DNA of 64,000 bases. Origin: Defluviicoccus sp. (GTDB lineage Bacteria; Pseudomonadota; Alphaproteobacteria; MPNO01). A program made the position numbers and the translations under genes. The stretch covers positions 1 to 64,000 of the forward strand of contig JAPPIT010000061.1 of NCBI GenBank assembly GCA_028820505.1. The letters run 5' to 3'. Positions within the stretch are counted from its first letter, which is position 1. Every line of letters starts with the position of its first letter. Positions 1 to 7,197 of the stretch are shown here, one piece after another. Under the pieces are notes generated by a model, which was given only the letters and a program-made list of their open reading frames with translations, had not been told where the DNA came from and did not search any database.

Positions 1-45
1 GTACCGAAAACTCATCGCTGGATGAATCTCAGGGATAAGCAGGTT

Positions 46-110
46 GTTTTTTGTTTCCAACGCCTTAAAAACTCGTGGATGGTCGGCCTTCGCCGACCAT
101 GACGGTGAGG
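46..110. repeat. Dispersed intergenic palindromic repeat, copy A
   Basis: A stem (79-87 pairing with 92-100, ATGGTCGGC / GCCGACCAT, loop CTTC) lies inside a segment of about 65 bases. Almost the same segment recurs as the reverse complement of part of copy C (20531-20596), including the flanking GTTTCCA and CCTTAAAAACTCGTGG blocks. The core stem and the downstream GACGGTGAGG recur in copy B (10337-10416). It carries no reading frame of its own and lies just upstream of the small HTH gene. Confidence 0.85.
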
Positions 111-168
111 AAACAAGAGCAGGCGTGTCGCTGGACAAACGGATCCTGGCGGCATACGGAGACGAGGC

Positions 169-456
169 ATGACCGCATATCGGAGCGTGAAGAAGGGACT
201 GGAGGAGGCGCTCGCCTTCGCCCACGGCAAGACCGAAGGCGCCAGGGTGCACGAAATCGAGTTGCCGGATATCGATGTGGTGCAGGTCCGCCGGCAAACC
301 GGCCTGTCGCAGAGCGAATTCGCCCGCAGCATCGGGGTGGCGAAGGGGACGCTTCTCAACTGGGAGCATGGGCGACGGCGGCCGACCGGGCCGGCGCAGG
401 TGCTGCTCGCGCTGATCTCGAAAAGGCCTTCGGTGGTTCAGGAGCTGTTGCGGTAG
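169..456 (+). CDS. XRE-family helix-turn-helix regulator, antitoxin-like
   Basis: A 95-residue DNA-binding protein. The HTH lies at about residues 38-80 (RRQTGLSQSEFARSIGV, then GTLLNWEHGRRRPTGPA), with the NWE-GRRxP recognition-helix signature typical of HigA-type antitoxins and related type II toxin-antitoxin regulators. These repress their own promoter and neutralise a partner toxin. The start ATG overlaps a possible upstream stop as ATGA at 168-171; the upstream frame reads a short tail (LDKRILAAYGDEA) that could be the end of a partner gene, but that frame runs straight into the repeat at 46-110, so the toxin is absent or truncated here. HTH assignment is firm; the toxin-antitoxin role is inference. 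Confidence 0.75.
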   Translation: MTAYRSVKKGLEEALAFAHGKTEGARVHEIELPDIDVVQVRRQTGLSQSEFARSIGVAKGTLLNWEHGRRRPTGPAQVLLALISKRPSVVQELLR

Positions 457-529
457 CCTCACCCGTTCGGTCCCTCGACGGAGTATTTTCAACCATGCGG
501 GCCGGGTCCTGATTTGCACGGGCGTATGG

Positions 530-1327
530 ATGATCCGGATTTTCCGACCTTCCCTGCTGTGTTGTTTTCCCGCGGTTCTCCTGTTCGTCCTCGGCGGCAA
601 TCCGGGAGCGGACGAGCGGGAGGGCGCCCCCGTGGGAGAGGGAGACAGGCTTTGCACCTTCCGGGTCGACTCGGGCGGCGTGGTGATGCAGCCGGTCGCG
701 CGCTTGCCGGTCGTCATGCACCTTGCGCCCGATCTGCCGCGCGCGATAAGCGACGTCGCGATCGAAGCGATGAAACGCTGGAATCGCGGCTGGGCGGCAT
801 ACCTCATGGCCGAATACGGGGGAGACCCGTTCGGCACGGGCAAAACCGACGCCGGCGTCGTTTCGCTGCGATTGTTCGAATGGCGGTCTTCCGAAAAAAG
901 CCTGGAGGCCGCGCACGATGGCGTGAATGTTATCGTGCTGTCGGAGGGCGCGCCGGCGAGGCGAATGGCGAGCACCCCGATTTCATGGAATTCCGGGCCC
1001 CGGGTTTCCGCGTCTCCGGGCCGCCGCGATACCCGCAGCCCGATAACCGACGCCGACATCGAGATATACATGCACGAGCGGCCGCGCGTGAATTATGGTG
1101 ACGGGCCGCCGGGCAGAAGGGAAATCGACGCGTTAAGCGTCATGGCTCATGAACTGGGACATGTGCTGGGGCTGGGACACCCGGATCCGGAGGAGGACAC
1201 CGTCATGACATTTCCTCTCAGGGAAGGCATAAGAGTCCTGCCGTCGGCGAGGGATTACGATAATCTCATGTGCGTTTACGCTGCGGGTTTGCGCCGTCGC
1301 TACAACGATGGTAGCCCGGTTCGCTGA
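530..1327 (+). CDS. Secreted matrixin-type zinc metalloprotease
   Basis: A 265-residue protein with an N-terminal hydrophobic signal segment (about residues 8-23, LLCCFPAVLLFVLGG), so probably exported. The catalytic motif is HELGHVLGLGH at residues 207-217, matching the metzincin HExxHxxGxxH zinc site (His207, His211, His217; Glu208 as general base). It is followed by PDPEEDTVMTF, a plausible Met-turn. This places it with the M10A matrixin-like peptidases. A pro-domain cysteine switch is not obvious. The region between signal and active site is otherwise unrecognised. It stands alone; the next gene starts 28 bases downstream on the same strand but is an unrelated dehydrogenase. Substrate unknown. 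Confidence 0.85.
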   Translation: MIRIFRPSLLCCFPAVLLFVLGGNPGADEREGAPVGEGDRLCTFRVDSGGVVMQPVARLPVVMHLAPDLPRAISDVAIEAMKRWNRGWAAYLMAEYGGDPFGTGKTDAGVVSLRLFEWRSSEKSLEAAHDGVNVIVLSEGAPARRMASTPISWNSGPRVSASPGRRDTRSPITDADIEIYMHERPRVNYGDGPPGRREIDALSVMAHELGHVLGLGHPDPEEDTVMTFPLREGIRVLPSARDYDNLMCVYAAGLRRRYNDGSPVR

Positions 1328-1355
1328 ATCCGGATAAGACCGGGCTCCGTAAAAT

Positions 1356-2405
1356 ATGCGCGCGATCGTCATGGAATCGTTCGGCGAACCGGAAGTGCTT
1401 AAGCTCGCCGAGGTGCCGGCGCCCAGCCCAGCGCCGGACGAAATTGTGGTGGCGGTCGAGGCGGTCTCGATCAACCGCAGCTTCGACCTGCTGGTGCGGC
1501 GCGACGGCAACGACCGCAACATCGTGCTGCCGCACGTGCTCGGCGCCGATCCCGCCGGCACCGTCGCGGCGGTCGGCGCGGCGGTCACCGGATTCTCTCC
1601 GGGCGACCGGGTCGCGGTGTCCTCGACGATCCGCTGCGGCCGGTGCCGCGAATGCGCCGAGGGCGACGAAGCCTCCTGCCGCGCGCCGGCGATGATGGGG
1701 GTTCATCGCTGGGGCGGCTATGCCGAACGGGTCGCCGCGCCCGCCGCCATCGTCCATCGCATCCCGGACGGAATTTCCGCGGCCGATGCCTGCGTGATCG
1801 TGCGTCACGCGCCGGCCGCCTACAACCAGCTCGTCGACAAGACCGCGCTCGGGCCCGGCGAGTGGGTGCTGGTGATGGGCGCGGCCGGCGCGCTCGGCAG
1901 CTTCTGCGTCCAGGTCGCCAAGTCGCTCGGCGGGCGGGTCATCGCCGCGGCCGGCTCCGACCGGCGGGTCGAGGCGGCGCTGGCGCTCGGCGCCGATCAT
2001 GGCGTCGACTACCGCGGCGAGGACTTGCGCGAGAGGGTCCGGGAGATCACCGGCGGCGAGGGGGTGGACGTGGTGTGCGAGAATATCGGCGACCCGGAGC
2101 TCTGGGACGCCGCCTTCGACTGCCTGGCCCAGCGCGGCAGGCTGGTGACGATGGGGGCGCATGGCGGCGGCCGGGTCGCGCTCGATATCCGCAAGCTCTA
2201 CGGCCGAAGGCTGCGGGTGATCGGATCGGCGGGGGTGACGCGCCGCAACGTCGACGACGCGCTCGCCGCGGCGGCCGAGGGCGGGCTCGCGGCGCTGATC
2301 GATTCGATCCACCCGCTGGAGGCCGCGGCGGCGCAGCATCGCCGGCTGGAACAGTCGGGCTCGGTCGTCGGCAAGGTCATCCTCGACCCCACCGTGGCGG
2401 CCTAG
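1356..2405 (+). CDS. Zinc-type medium-chain alcohol dehydrogenase family protein
   Basis: A 349-residue cytoplasmic NAD(P)-dependent oxidoreductase of the medium-chain dehydrogenase superfamily. The N-terminal GroES-like domain carries a structural zinc-type cysteine set (CGRCRECAEGDEASC, about residues 92-106), and the Rossmann domain carries GAAGALGSFCVQVAK (about residues 175-189), the usual AxGxxG nucleotide loop. Length fits the family (330-360). It leads a probable operon with the RidA-like gene (start 9 bases downstream) and the binding-protein gene. Substrate cannot be read from sequence; alcohol, aldehyde, quinone or acryloyl-type substrates are all possible. Confidence 0.85.
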   Translation: MRAIVMESFGEPEVLKLAEVPAPSPAPDEIVVAVEAVSINRSFDLLVRRDGNDRNIVLPHVLGADPAGTVAAVGAAVTGFSPGDRVAVSSTIRCGRCRECAEGDEASCRAPAMMGVHRWGGYAERVAAPAAIVHRIPDGISAADACVIVRHAPAAYNQLVDKTALGPGEWVLVMGAAGALGSFCVQVAKSLGGRVIAAAGSDRRVEAALALGADHGVDYRGEDLRERVREITGGEGVDVVCENIGDPELWDAAFDCLAQRGRLVTMGAHGGGRVALDIRKLYGRRLRVIGSAGVTRRNVDDALAAAAEGGLAALIDSIHPLEAAAAQHRRLEQSGSVVGKVILDPTVAA

Positions 2406-2414
2406 GAGGCACGC

Positions 2415-3701
2415 ATGTCCGTCGAACCCCTGCTCCCCGTCGCGCTCGGCAATGGACGGGTCCGCTACGCGCCCGGGATGCGCGCCGGTTCCTGGGTGTT
2501 CGCGACCGGCCACATGGCGCAGGATTACGGGCGCGGGATCGCCGCCTCGGTGCTGCGGGAAGGCGCGCCGAACGCGGCCGGCCCCAAACCGGTCCGCGAG
2601 GCGGCGCGCGTGTTCGACAATGTCGAGGCGGTGCTCGCCGCCGGCGGCGCGAGCCTCGACCGCGTCGTCCGCACCGACCAGTACTACACGACCGTCGCCA
2701 TGGTGCCGCCCTACCAGGCCGAGCGGCGGCGGCGCTTCGGCGCGCTGATCCCGCCCAGCACGTCGATCGTCCAGCAGGGGCTGCTGCTGCCGGGCGCGGC
2801 GCTCGACCTCCAGATCGTCGCCGTCGCCGGGGACGGGCCGCAGGTGGCGCATATCGACCACGAGACCCTGCGCGGCCAGCCGACCTCGGGCTACTCGGCG
2901 GCGTTGACGGCGGGCGATTTCGTCTTCGTGCCGGGCAACACGGCGACGGCGGTCGCGGACGAGGAGGCGCGCAACGGCGTCGCCGCGGACGCCCTGATCG
3001 CGCAGGGCCAGCTGTGGGGCGGCGAGCGGCTCCGGCTGGAGACCGCCTTCATCGTGGAGCGCCGGCTGCTCCCCTCGCTCGACCTCGCGGGGCTGGGCCC
3101 GGCGGACGTCGTCAAGGCGCAGATCTACCTCACCGATCCCGCGGAGTGCGCGGTCGTCCACGACGTCTGGACGGAGCATTTCGGCTCGGGGGCCGCGCTC
3201 TCGATCGTCCCCTGCATGCCGCGCGGCCTGGTGATCGAGGACGGCAAGATCGAGATCAACATCCTCGCCCACCGCAACGGGGCGGCGGCGAAGGCGGTCG
3301 TCGAGGCGGGGACGGCGCCGGCCTTCGGGGGCCAGGCGGAGGCGGTACGCTGCGGCGACCTCCTGTTCCTCTCGGCGCTGATGGCGGCGGACGGGGACGG
3401 GCCGCTCGCCGCGCCCGATCCGCGCCAGCCCCATTTCGCCGATCCCGCGGGCGACGAGGCCGACGCGATCCTGGACGCGGCGGAGCGGATCTGCGCGGCG
3501 GCGGGCACCTCGCTCGAGAACGTCGTGCGGGTGCAGCAGTTCCACACCGACATCGCCGATTTCTACCCGGTGCACCGGGCCTGGCAGCGCCGCCTCCCCG
3601 GCCGGCCGATCCCGTTCTCGGCGGTCAAGGTTCCCGGCCCGCTTCCGGTGCCGGGCTGTTCGACGATGATGGATCTCTGGGTCTATGCACCTCAACCGTA
3701 A
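2415..3701 (+). CDS. Three tandem RidA/YjgF-fold domains
   Basis: A 428-residue protein that reads as three consecutive RidA (YjgF/YER057c/UK114) modules of about 130 residues: roughly 1-140, 150-285 and 290-428. Each shows a variant of the family pattern of N-terminal beta strand (VFATGHMAQ; FVFVPGNTA; LLFLSALMA), a central helix with 'VLAAGGASLDRVVR'-like text, and a closing strand (ALDLQIVAVAG; KIEINILAH; MMDLWVYAP). RidA proteins hydrolyse reactive enamines/imines as homotrimers, using an Arg in a PxRS/T context. None of the three modules here has an obvious Arg there (PSTS; AALS; PFSA), so classical deaminase activity is doubtful. An RBS (GGAGG) precedes the ATG. Function within the operon is unknown. 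Confidence 0.8.
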   Translation: MSVEPLLPVALGNGRVRYAPGMRAGSWVFATGHMAQDYGRGIAASVLREGAPNAAGPKPVREAARVFDNVEAVLAAGGASLDRVVRTDQYYTTVAMVPPYQAERRRRFGALIPPSTSIVQQGLLLPGAALDLQIVAVAGDGPQVAHIDHETLRGQPTSGYSAALTAGDFVFVPGNTATAVADEEARNGVAADALIAQGQLWGGERLRLETAFIVERRLLPSLDLAGLGPADVVKAQIYLTDPAECAVVHDVWTEHFGSGAALSIVPCMPRGLVIEDGKIEINILAHRNGAAAKAVVEAGTAPAFGGQAEAVRCGDLLFLSALMAADGDGPLAAPDPRQPHFADPAGDEADAILDAAERICAAAGTSLENVVRVQQFHTDIADFYPVHRAWQRRLPGRPIPFSAVKVPGPLPVPGCSTMMDLWVYAPQP

Positions 3702-3713
3702 AGGAGAGCGCCG

Positions 3714-4634
3714 ATGCGCCTCGCCGTGCCGGACATGATCTCGAACTCCTACTTCCCGTCGATCTCGGCGGTCGAGCTGGGCGATTTCGCGGAACAGGGG
3801 CTCGATGTGAGCCACGAGCTGATCTACCCCGTCGACAAGTGCTACGGGGCGCTGCGCGACGGCGCGGTGGATTTCGTCGGCGGGTCGGCGCATGCCGTGC
3901 TGTCGGCCTTCCCGCGCTGGGAGGGCGCGCGGCTGCTCTGCGCGCTGTCCCAGGGGATGTACTGGTTCCTCGTCATGCGCGCCGACGAGGGCCATGCGCG
4001 GGGCGACCTCGGCGCCGTCAGGGGAAAGAAGATCGGCGCCGCGCCATGGGTCGATATCGGCCTCAAGCGGATGCTGACGGAGGGCGGCATCGACCTCGAG
4101 CGCGACGGGGTCGAGATCGCGCCGGTGCCGGGCACCTCCGGCCCGCGGGTGAGCTTCGGCGTGACCGCGGCCCGGGCGCTGGAAGAGGGTCTCCTCGACG
4201 GGTTCTGGGCCAACGGCATGGGCGCCGAGATCGCCGTCACCCGGGGCGTCGGGACGATCGTGGCCGACGTGCGCCGGGGCGACGGCCCGAAAGCCGCGTT
4301 CAACTACACCCAGCCGGTGCTGGTCGCGACCGAGAGGCTGATCGCCGACCGGCCCGACGACGCCGCCGCCGCGGTGCGCGCCATCGTCTCGACCCAGAAC
4401 AGGCTCAAGCGGGATGTCGGCCGCGCGACCGGCATCGGCGAGAAGCTGTTCGGACCGGACGAGGCGAAGCTGATCGCCCGGGTGGTGGAACGCGACCTGC
4501 CGTTCTACGACCCGGCGATCTCGGAGGGCTTCGTGGACGGCATGAACGCGTTCGCGCTCGACATGGGGATCCTCGACCGCCCGGTCCCCTACGAACGCGC
4601 GGTCGCGACCGAGTTCGCCGAGCTCTGGAGCTGA
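3714..4634 (+). CDS. NMT1/SsuA-like solute-binding protein, no signal peptide visible
   Basis: A 306-residue protein resembling the NMT1/THI5-like binding proteins of ABC transporters: an N-terminal strand ends in 'SNSYFPSISAVELGDFAEQGL', then text on a count of 'GAVDFVGGSAHAVL', typical of the family's ligand-binding lobes. No hydrophobic leader precedes the domain, so either it is cytoplasmic, or the domain serves as an enzyme or sensor rather than an uptake component. No permease or ATPase gene lies nearby. A good RBS (AAAGGAG) is placed 8 bases before the ATG. It is the third gene of the rightward set beginning at 1356. Family-level call is fair; the ligand is unknown. Confidence 0.65.
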   Translation: MRLAVPDMISNSYFPSISAVELGDFAEQGLDVSHELIYPVDKCYGALRDGAVDFVGGSAHAVLSAFPRWEGARLLCALSQGMYWFLVMRADEGHARGDLGAVRGKKIGAAPWVDIGLKRMLTEGGIDLERDGVEIAPVPGTSGPRVSFGVTAARALEEGLLDGFWANGMGAEIAVTRGVGTIVADVRRGDGPKAAFNYTQPVLVATERLIADRPDDAAAAVRAIVSTQNRLKRDVGRATGIGEKLFGPDEAKLIARVVERDLPFYDPAISEGFVDGMNAFALDMGILDRPVPYERAVATEFAELWS

Positions 4635-4672
4635 GCGACTACCCTGTCCCCGCCGCGTCGTGGCCGGATTAA

Positions 4673-4688
4673 TGTTTCACGTGAAACA
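4673..4688. other. parS: parS centromere site (ParB-binding), perfect 16-mer
   Basis: The sequence TGTTTCACGTGAAACA is a perfect 16-base inverted repeat identical to the bacterial parS consensus bound by ParB. ParB loads and spreads from such sites to organise and segregate the chromosome origin region. It lies 39 bases after the stop of the binding-protein gene, in an intergenic gap. The parA and parB genes are not in this window. Its presence suggests this segment lies in the origin-proximal domain. Confidence 0.88.
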
Positions 4689-4709
4689 AAGGTCAGCCTT
4701 GTTGACCTA

Positions 4710-4725
4710 TATTTCACGGGGAACA
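4710..4725. other. Degenerate second parS-like half-palindrome
   Basis: TATTTCACGGGGAACA matches the parS 16-mer at 13 of 16 positions, 21 bases downstream of the perfect site. The left half keeps TTTCACG; the right half is damaged. It may be a weak ParB contact or a decayed copy. Confidence 0.35.
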
Positions 4726-4746
4726 TTGCCCTGAAACGGTACTATT

Positions 4747-4767
4747 TCGCGTCCCCGGGGGACGCGA
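4747..4767. other. Perfect hairpin in the parS gap
   Basis: TCGCGTCCCC (4747-4756) and GGGGACGCGA (4758-4767) are exact reverse complements with one base between them. No T-run follows on either strand, so it is not a classical intrinsic terminator; it may end or stabilise the transcript coming from the left. Confidence 0.45.
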
Positions 4768-4884
4768 CCGATCGTTCCGGGGACGGCCCCGAGCGCCGAT
4801 AACGCCCGCGCGTCAGCGCCTTGCCGGCGGATCCTGACAAAGCGCTTCCGGCCGGCCCGTTCCGTCCGCCGGAGCGAGGCGGAA

Positions 4885-4920
4885 CGCTTAATTCATCCCC
4901 CTTGGGGGACGAATTAAGCG
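4885..4920 (-). terminator. Strong stem-loop after the NIPSNAP gene
   Basis: A 16-bp stem with one mismatch (4885-4900 with 4905-4920, CGCTTAATTC..CCCC) and loop CTTG, ending 8 bases beyond the stop codon of the leftward NIPSNAP gene. The AT-rich outer part supplies a short T-containing run when read on the minus strand. It probably terminates that operon and could also act on rightward transcripts. Confidence 0.55.
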
Positions 4921-4927
4921 GGAGACG

Positions 4928-5554
4928 CTACTTCACCGGCGAATAGTCGGCCGCGAAGCAGATCTTGCATTCCTGCGTCAGGATCGGATCGGGACCGCCG
5001 CTGACGTTCCTGGGCGGCCAGATGCCTTTCTCCCTGGCTTCGTCGCGCACCGCGCGGCGATGCTCCAGGCTCTCGTAGCCCCAGATATGGACGAACTTGT
5101 TGAGCGCGCCGCATTCGGTGACCATCGCCATGACCAGCGGCGACATCTTCACCCGCTCCTCGATGGCGGAGGACCAGTTCTCGACCAGCGCGGGCTGCCC
5201 GTCGGCGCGCATGGTGTATTCGCGCCATTCGAAGACCGGCCCGACATCGCCGCTCGCCATCGTCGGCGTGAAGGGCAGCGGCACGAAGATCTCCGACTGC
5301 ATGGTCTCCAGGAGATGCGAGACCTTGGGCGGCCAGTTGGGGTCCTTGGCGGCCTCGACGCGTATCTTCTCGCGCTCGCCCATGTCGGCATAGGGCCAGA
5401 TGTGGATGACCTGGTTGAGCGGCCCGATCTCGGTGTAGAGCATCGCGCTGATCCGCGAGTGCTCGCTGCGGGTCTCGTAGCCTTCGGCGAAGAGCCTGAG
5501 GAATTCGGGCACCTTGCCGCGCGAGATGCGGTAGCTCCTGGCTTCGTAGATCAT
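4928..5554 (-). CDS. NIPSNAP family protein with two domains
   Basis: A 208-residue protein made of two NIPSNAP-type ferredoxin-like (dimeric alpha/beta barrel) domains. Domain 1 (about 1-100) starts MIYEARSYRI and holds 'GPLNQVIHIWPYADMGER'; domain 2 (about 105-205) starts FEWREYTM and holds 'CGALNKFVHIWGYESLEHR'. The paired 'N..(V/F)(I/V)H(I/L)W.Y' motif is diagnostic. Bacterial members often sit in catabolic operons and have no settled reaction. The ATG at 5554 was chosen because the domain begins there; the frame stays open far upstream but only over the next gene's antisense-shifted frame. It is the last gene of a leftward set with the dehydrogenase and HpxZ-like genes. Confidence 0.88.
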   Translation of the reverse strand: MIYEARSYRISRGKVPEFLRLFAEGYETRSEHSRISAMLYTEIGPLNQVIHIWPYADMGEREKIRVEAAKDPNWPPKVSHLLETMQSEIFVPLPFTPTMASGDVGPVFEWREYTMRADGQPALVENWSSAIEERVKMSPLVMAMVTECGALNKFVHIWGYESLEHRRAVRDEAREKGIWPPRNVSGGPDPILTQECKICFAADYSPVK

Positions 5555-5577
5555 CACCGGTCCCTTTCCGTTCGGTG

Positions 5578-6642
5578 TCAGATGAGGCTGTTGCCGGCGA
5601 ACCGCTGACGCCACAGCGGTATCGCGTCGGGGTTGACGACATTGTCCGGAACCTCGCCCCGGACGGCGTCGAAGATCGCTTTCTCGACCCAGGGCACCGC
5701 CATCTGCAGGCCGGTGCCGACATTGTTGGAGATCATGTGGGGCGACAGCAGCACCTTGTCGCCGAGCCCGAGCAGCGGGGTCTGCGGGTCGGGCGGCTCT
5801 TCGGGCAGCACGTCGAGCGCGGCGGCGGCGAGCCTGTCCGACTGGAGCGCGTCGAACAGCGCGTCGATGTCGACGATCGGACCGCGCGCGGAATTGATCA
5901 GGACCGCGCCCGGCTTCATCAGGGCGAGCTCGCGCGCCCCGATCATGCCCCGGGTTTCCGGGGTGAGGTTGCAGTGGATCGTCACCGCGTCGGCTTCGGA
6001 CAACAGCGCGTCGAGCGAGACGCGGCGGACGTTGCGGCTCACGAACTGCGAATCGTGGGCGTAGGGGTCGCAGGCCATGAGGCGGACGCGCCAGGGCGCC
6101 AGCAGGTCGGCGACGCGCGAGCCGATGCGCCCCAGGCCGACGATCCCGACCGCGATCCCCGGATAGTCGTCGGTCAGCCGCGCGCCGAGATAGGTGCCCA
6201 TCAGCGCGGGATCGCGCCACTTCCCGTCCTTCACGCTGCGGTCGCGCTCGCGCACCTTCTTGAACAGCGCGAGCAGGAAGGTCACCGCCCCTTCGGCAAC
6301 GCCGCCCCAGTTGCTCTCGGTCGGGCTGTTGACGACGAGTATGCCGAGATCGGTGGCCGCCGCCTCGTCGACATTGTCGTAGCCGACCGAATACTTGGCG
6401 ATCAGGCGCAGGTCGGGCGCGGACTCCAGCGTGCGGCGGGTGAGAACGTTGAGCCGGTTGGCGACGCCGGCGGCGGCGACCGTCGGCCGGGCAAAGATCA
6501 ACTCGGCCGAATCGCCGGAGCGGTTGGCCGCCTGCATCCACGGCTCGTCGGGAACCCGGACGTCGAGCCCCGCCGCGCGCATCCGCTCGTACGATCCGCC
6601 GTCCGCGTCGACGGCGGCATAGACATGGACCCTGGGTTGCAC
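5578..6642 (-). CDS. D-2-hydroxyacid dehydrogenase family protein
   Basis: A 354-residue NAD-dependent oxidoreductase of the D-isomer 2-hydroxyacid dehydrogenase family (phosphoglycerate/formate/glyoxylate reductase relatives). The Rossmann loop reads VGIVGLGRIGSRVADLL; the catalytic triad positions are visible as Arg in NSARGPIVD, Glu in LPEEPPDP and His in LSPHMISNN. I start at the GTG at 6642 because GAGG lies 6 bases before it and the upstream ATG at 6741 would overlap the neighbouring gene. It follows the HpxZ-like gene and precedes NIPSNAP on the same strand. The substrate is unresolved; the context of a UbiD-type decarboxylase suggests a small organic-acid pathway (inference). Confidence 0.88.
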   Translation of the reverse strand: MQPRVHVYAAVDADGGSYERMRAAGLDVRVPDEPWMQAANRSGDSAELIFARPTVAAAGVANRLNVLTRRTLESAPDLRLIAKYSVGYDNVDEAAATDLGILVVNSPTESNWGGVAEGAVTFLLALFKKVRERDRSVKDGKWRDPALMGTYLGARLTDDYPGIAVGIVGLGRIGSRVADLLAPWRVRLMACDPYAHDSQFVSRNVRRVSLDALLSEADAVTIHCNLTPETRGMIGARELALMKPGAVLINSARGPIVDIDALFDALQSDRLAAAALDVLPEEPPDPQTPLLGLGDKVLLSPHMISNNVGTGLQMAVPWVEKAIFDAVRGEVPDNVVNPDAIPLWRQRFAGNSLI

Positions 6643-6668
6643 CGCTTGCCTCGCTCCGCGGGTTGACG

Positions 6669-7064
6669 CTACGCCTCTTCGGGAATGTCCGAGACATGGG
6701 CGGAAACGATCCGCCAGCCCTCTCGCATCCGGACCCAGCACTGGCTCTGGCGGCCGACCATGCGCCCGTCGGGCCGGGTCGCCTCGGTATCGGCCATCGC
6801 GAAGTCCCGCCCGAACGTCTTGATCACCGTGTTCCTCAGGGTCCGCTCGACGCCCGCGATGTTGCGGTTGCGGCGGAACCGGTCGATCGCGCGGTGCCCG
6901 AGCAGCGTACCGTTGGGGCCGTAGCGCAGCGTGAGCGGGCTGTTCCAGAAGAGCTCCGCCAGCGTATCGACATCGTTGGTGCCGAGGGCTTCCTCGTACC
7001 GCTCGAACGCCGCCGTCACCTCCGCGACCACCTCGGGAATGTTGACCTCGTGCGTCTCCGCCAC
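6669..7064 (-). CDS. HpxZ/AtzH-like NTF2-fold protein
   Basis: A 131-residue SnoaL/NTF2-fold protein. Text such as 'VVAEVTAAFERYEEALGTND', 'ELFWNSPLTLRYGPNGTLLG' and a final 'WRIVSAHVSDIP' matches the HpxZ (oxalurate catabolism) and AtzH group of small cone-shaped proteins. Several family members accompany amidase or ring-cleavage pathways, mostly with unproven roles. The GTG start at 7064 has GGAG 9 bases upstream; an in-frame extension upstream lacks support. Divergently oriented from the UbiD-type gene across a 133-base gap that must hold both promoters. Confidence 0.75.
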   Translation of the reverse strand: MAETHEVNIPEVVAEVTAAFERYEEALGTNDVDTLAELFWNSPLTLRYGPNGTLLGHRAIDRFRRNRNIAGVERTLRNTVIKTFGRDFAMADTEATRPDGRMVGRQSQCWVRMREGWRIVSAHVSDIPEEA

Positions 7065-7197
7065 AGCGCCGCTCCGCTTCTGCCTGTCTGGCGCAAGAAT
7101 GTCGAGACCGGGCCGCCGGTTCAACCGGTGCCGCTTGTCAGGGCGGGGCGGCGGCTGCATGCTCGGCGCCCACAGGGGCACGGGGGCGGGGCGGATC

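Noticed and set aside
1266..3995. A 909-codon open frame on the minus strand opposite the dehydrogenase and RidA genes
   Set aside because: Low-complexity Arg/Asp/His-rich translation typical of the reverse strand of GC-rich genes; no motif, and the plus-strand genes are clear.
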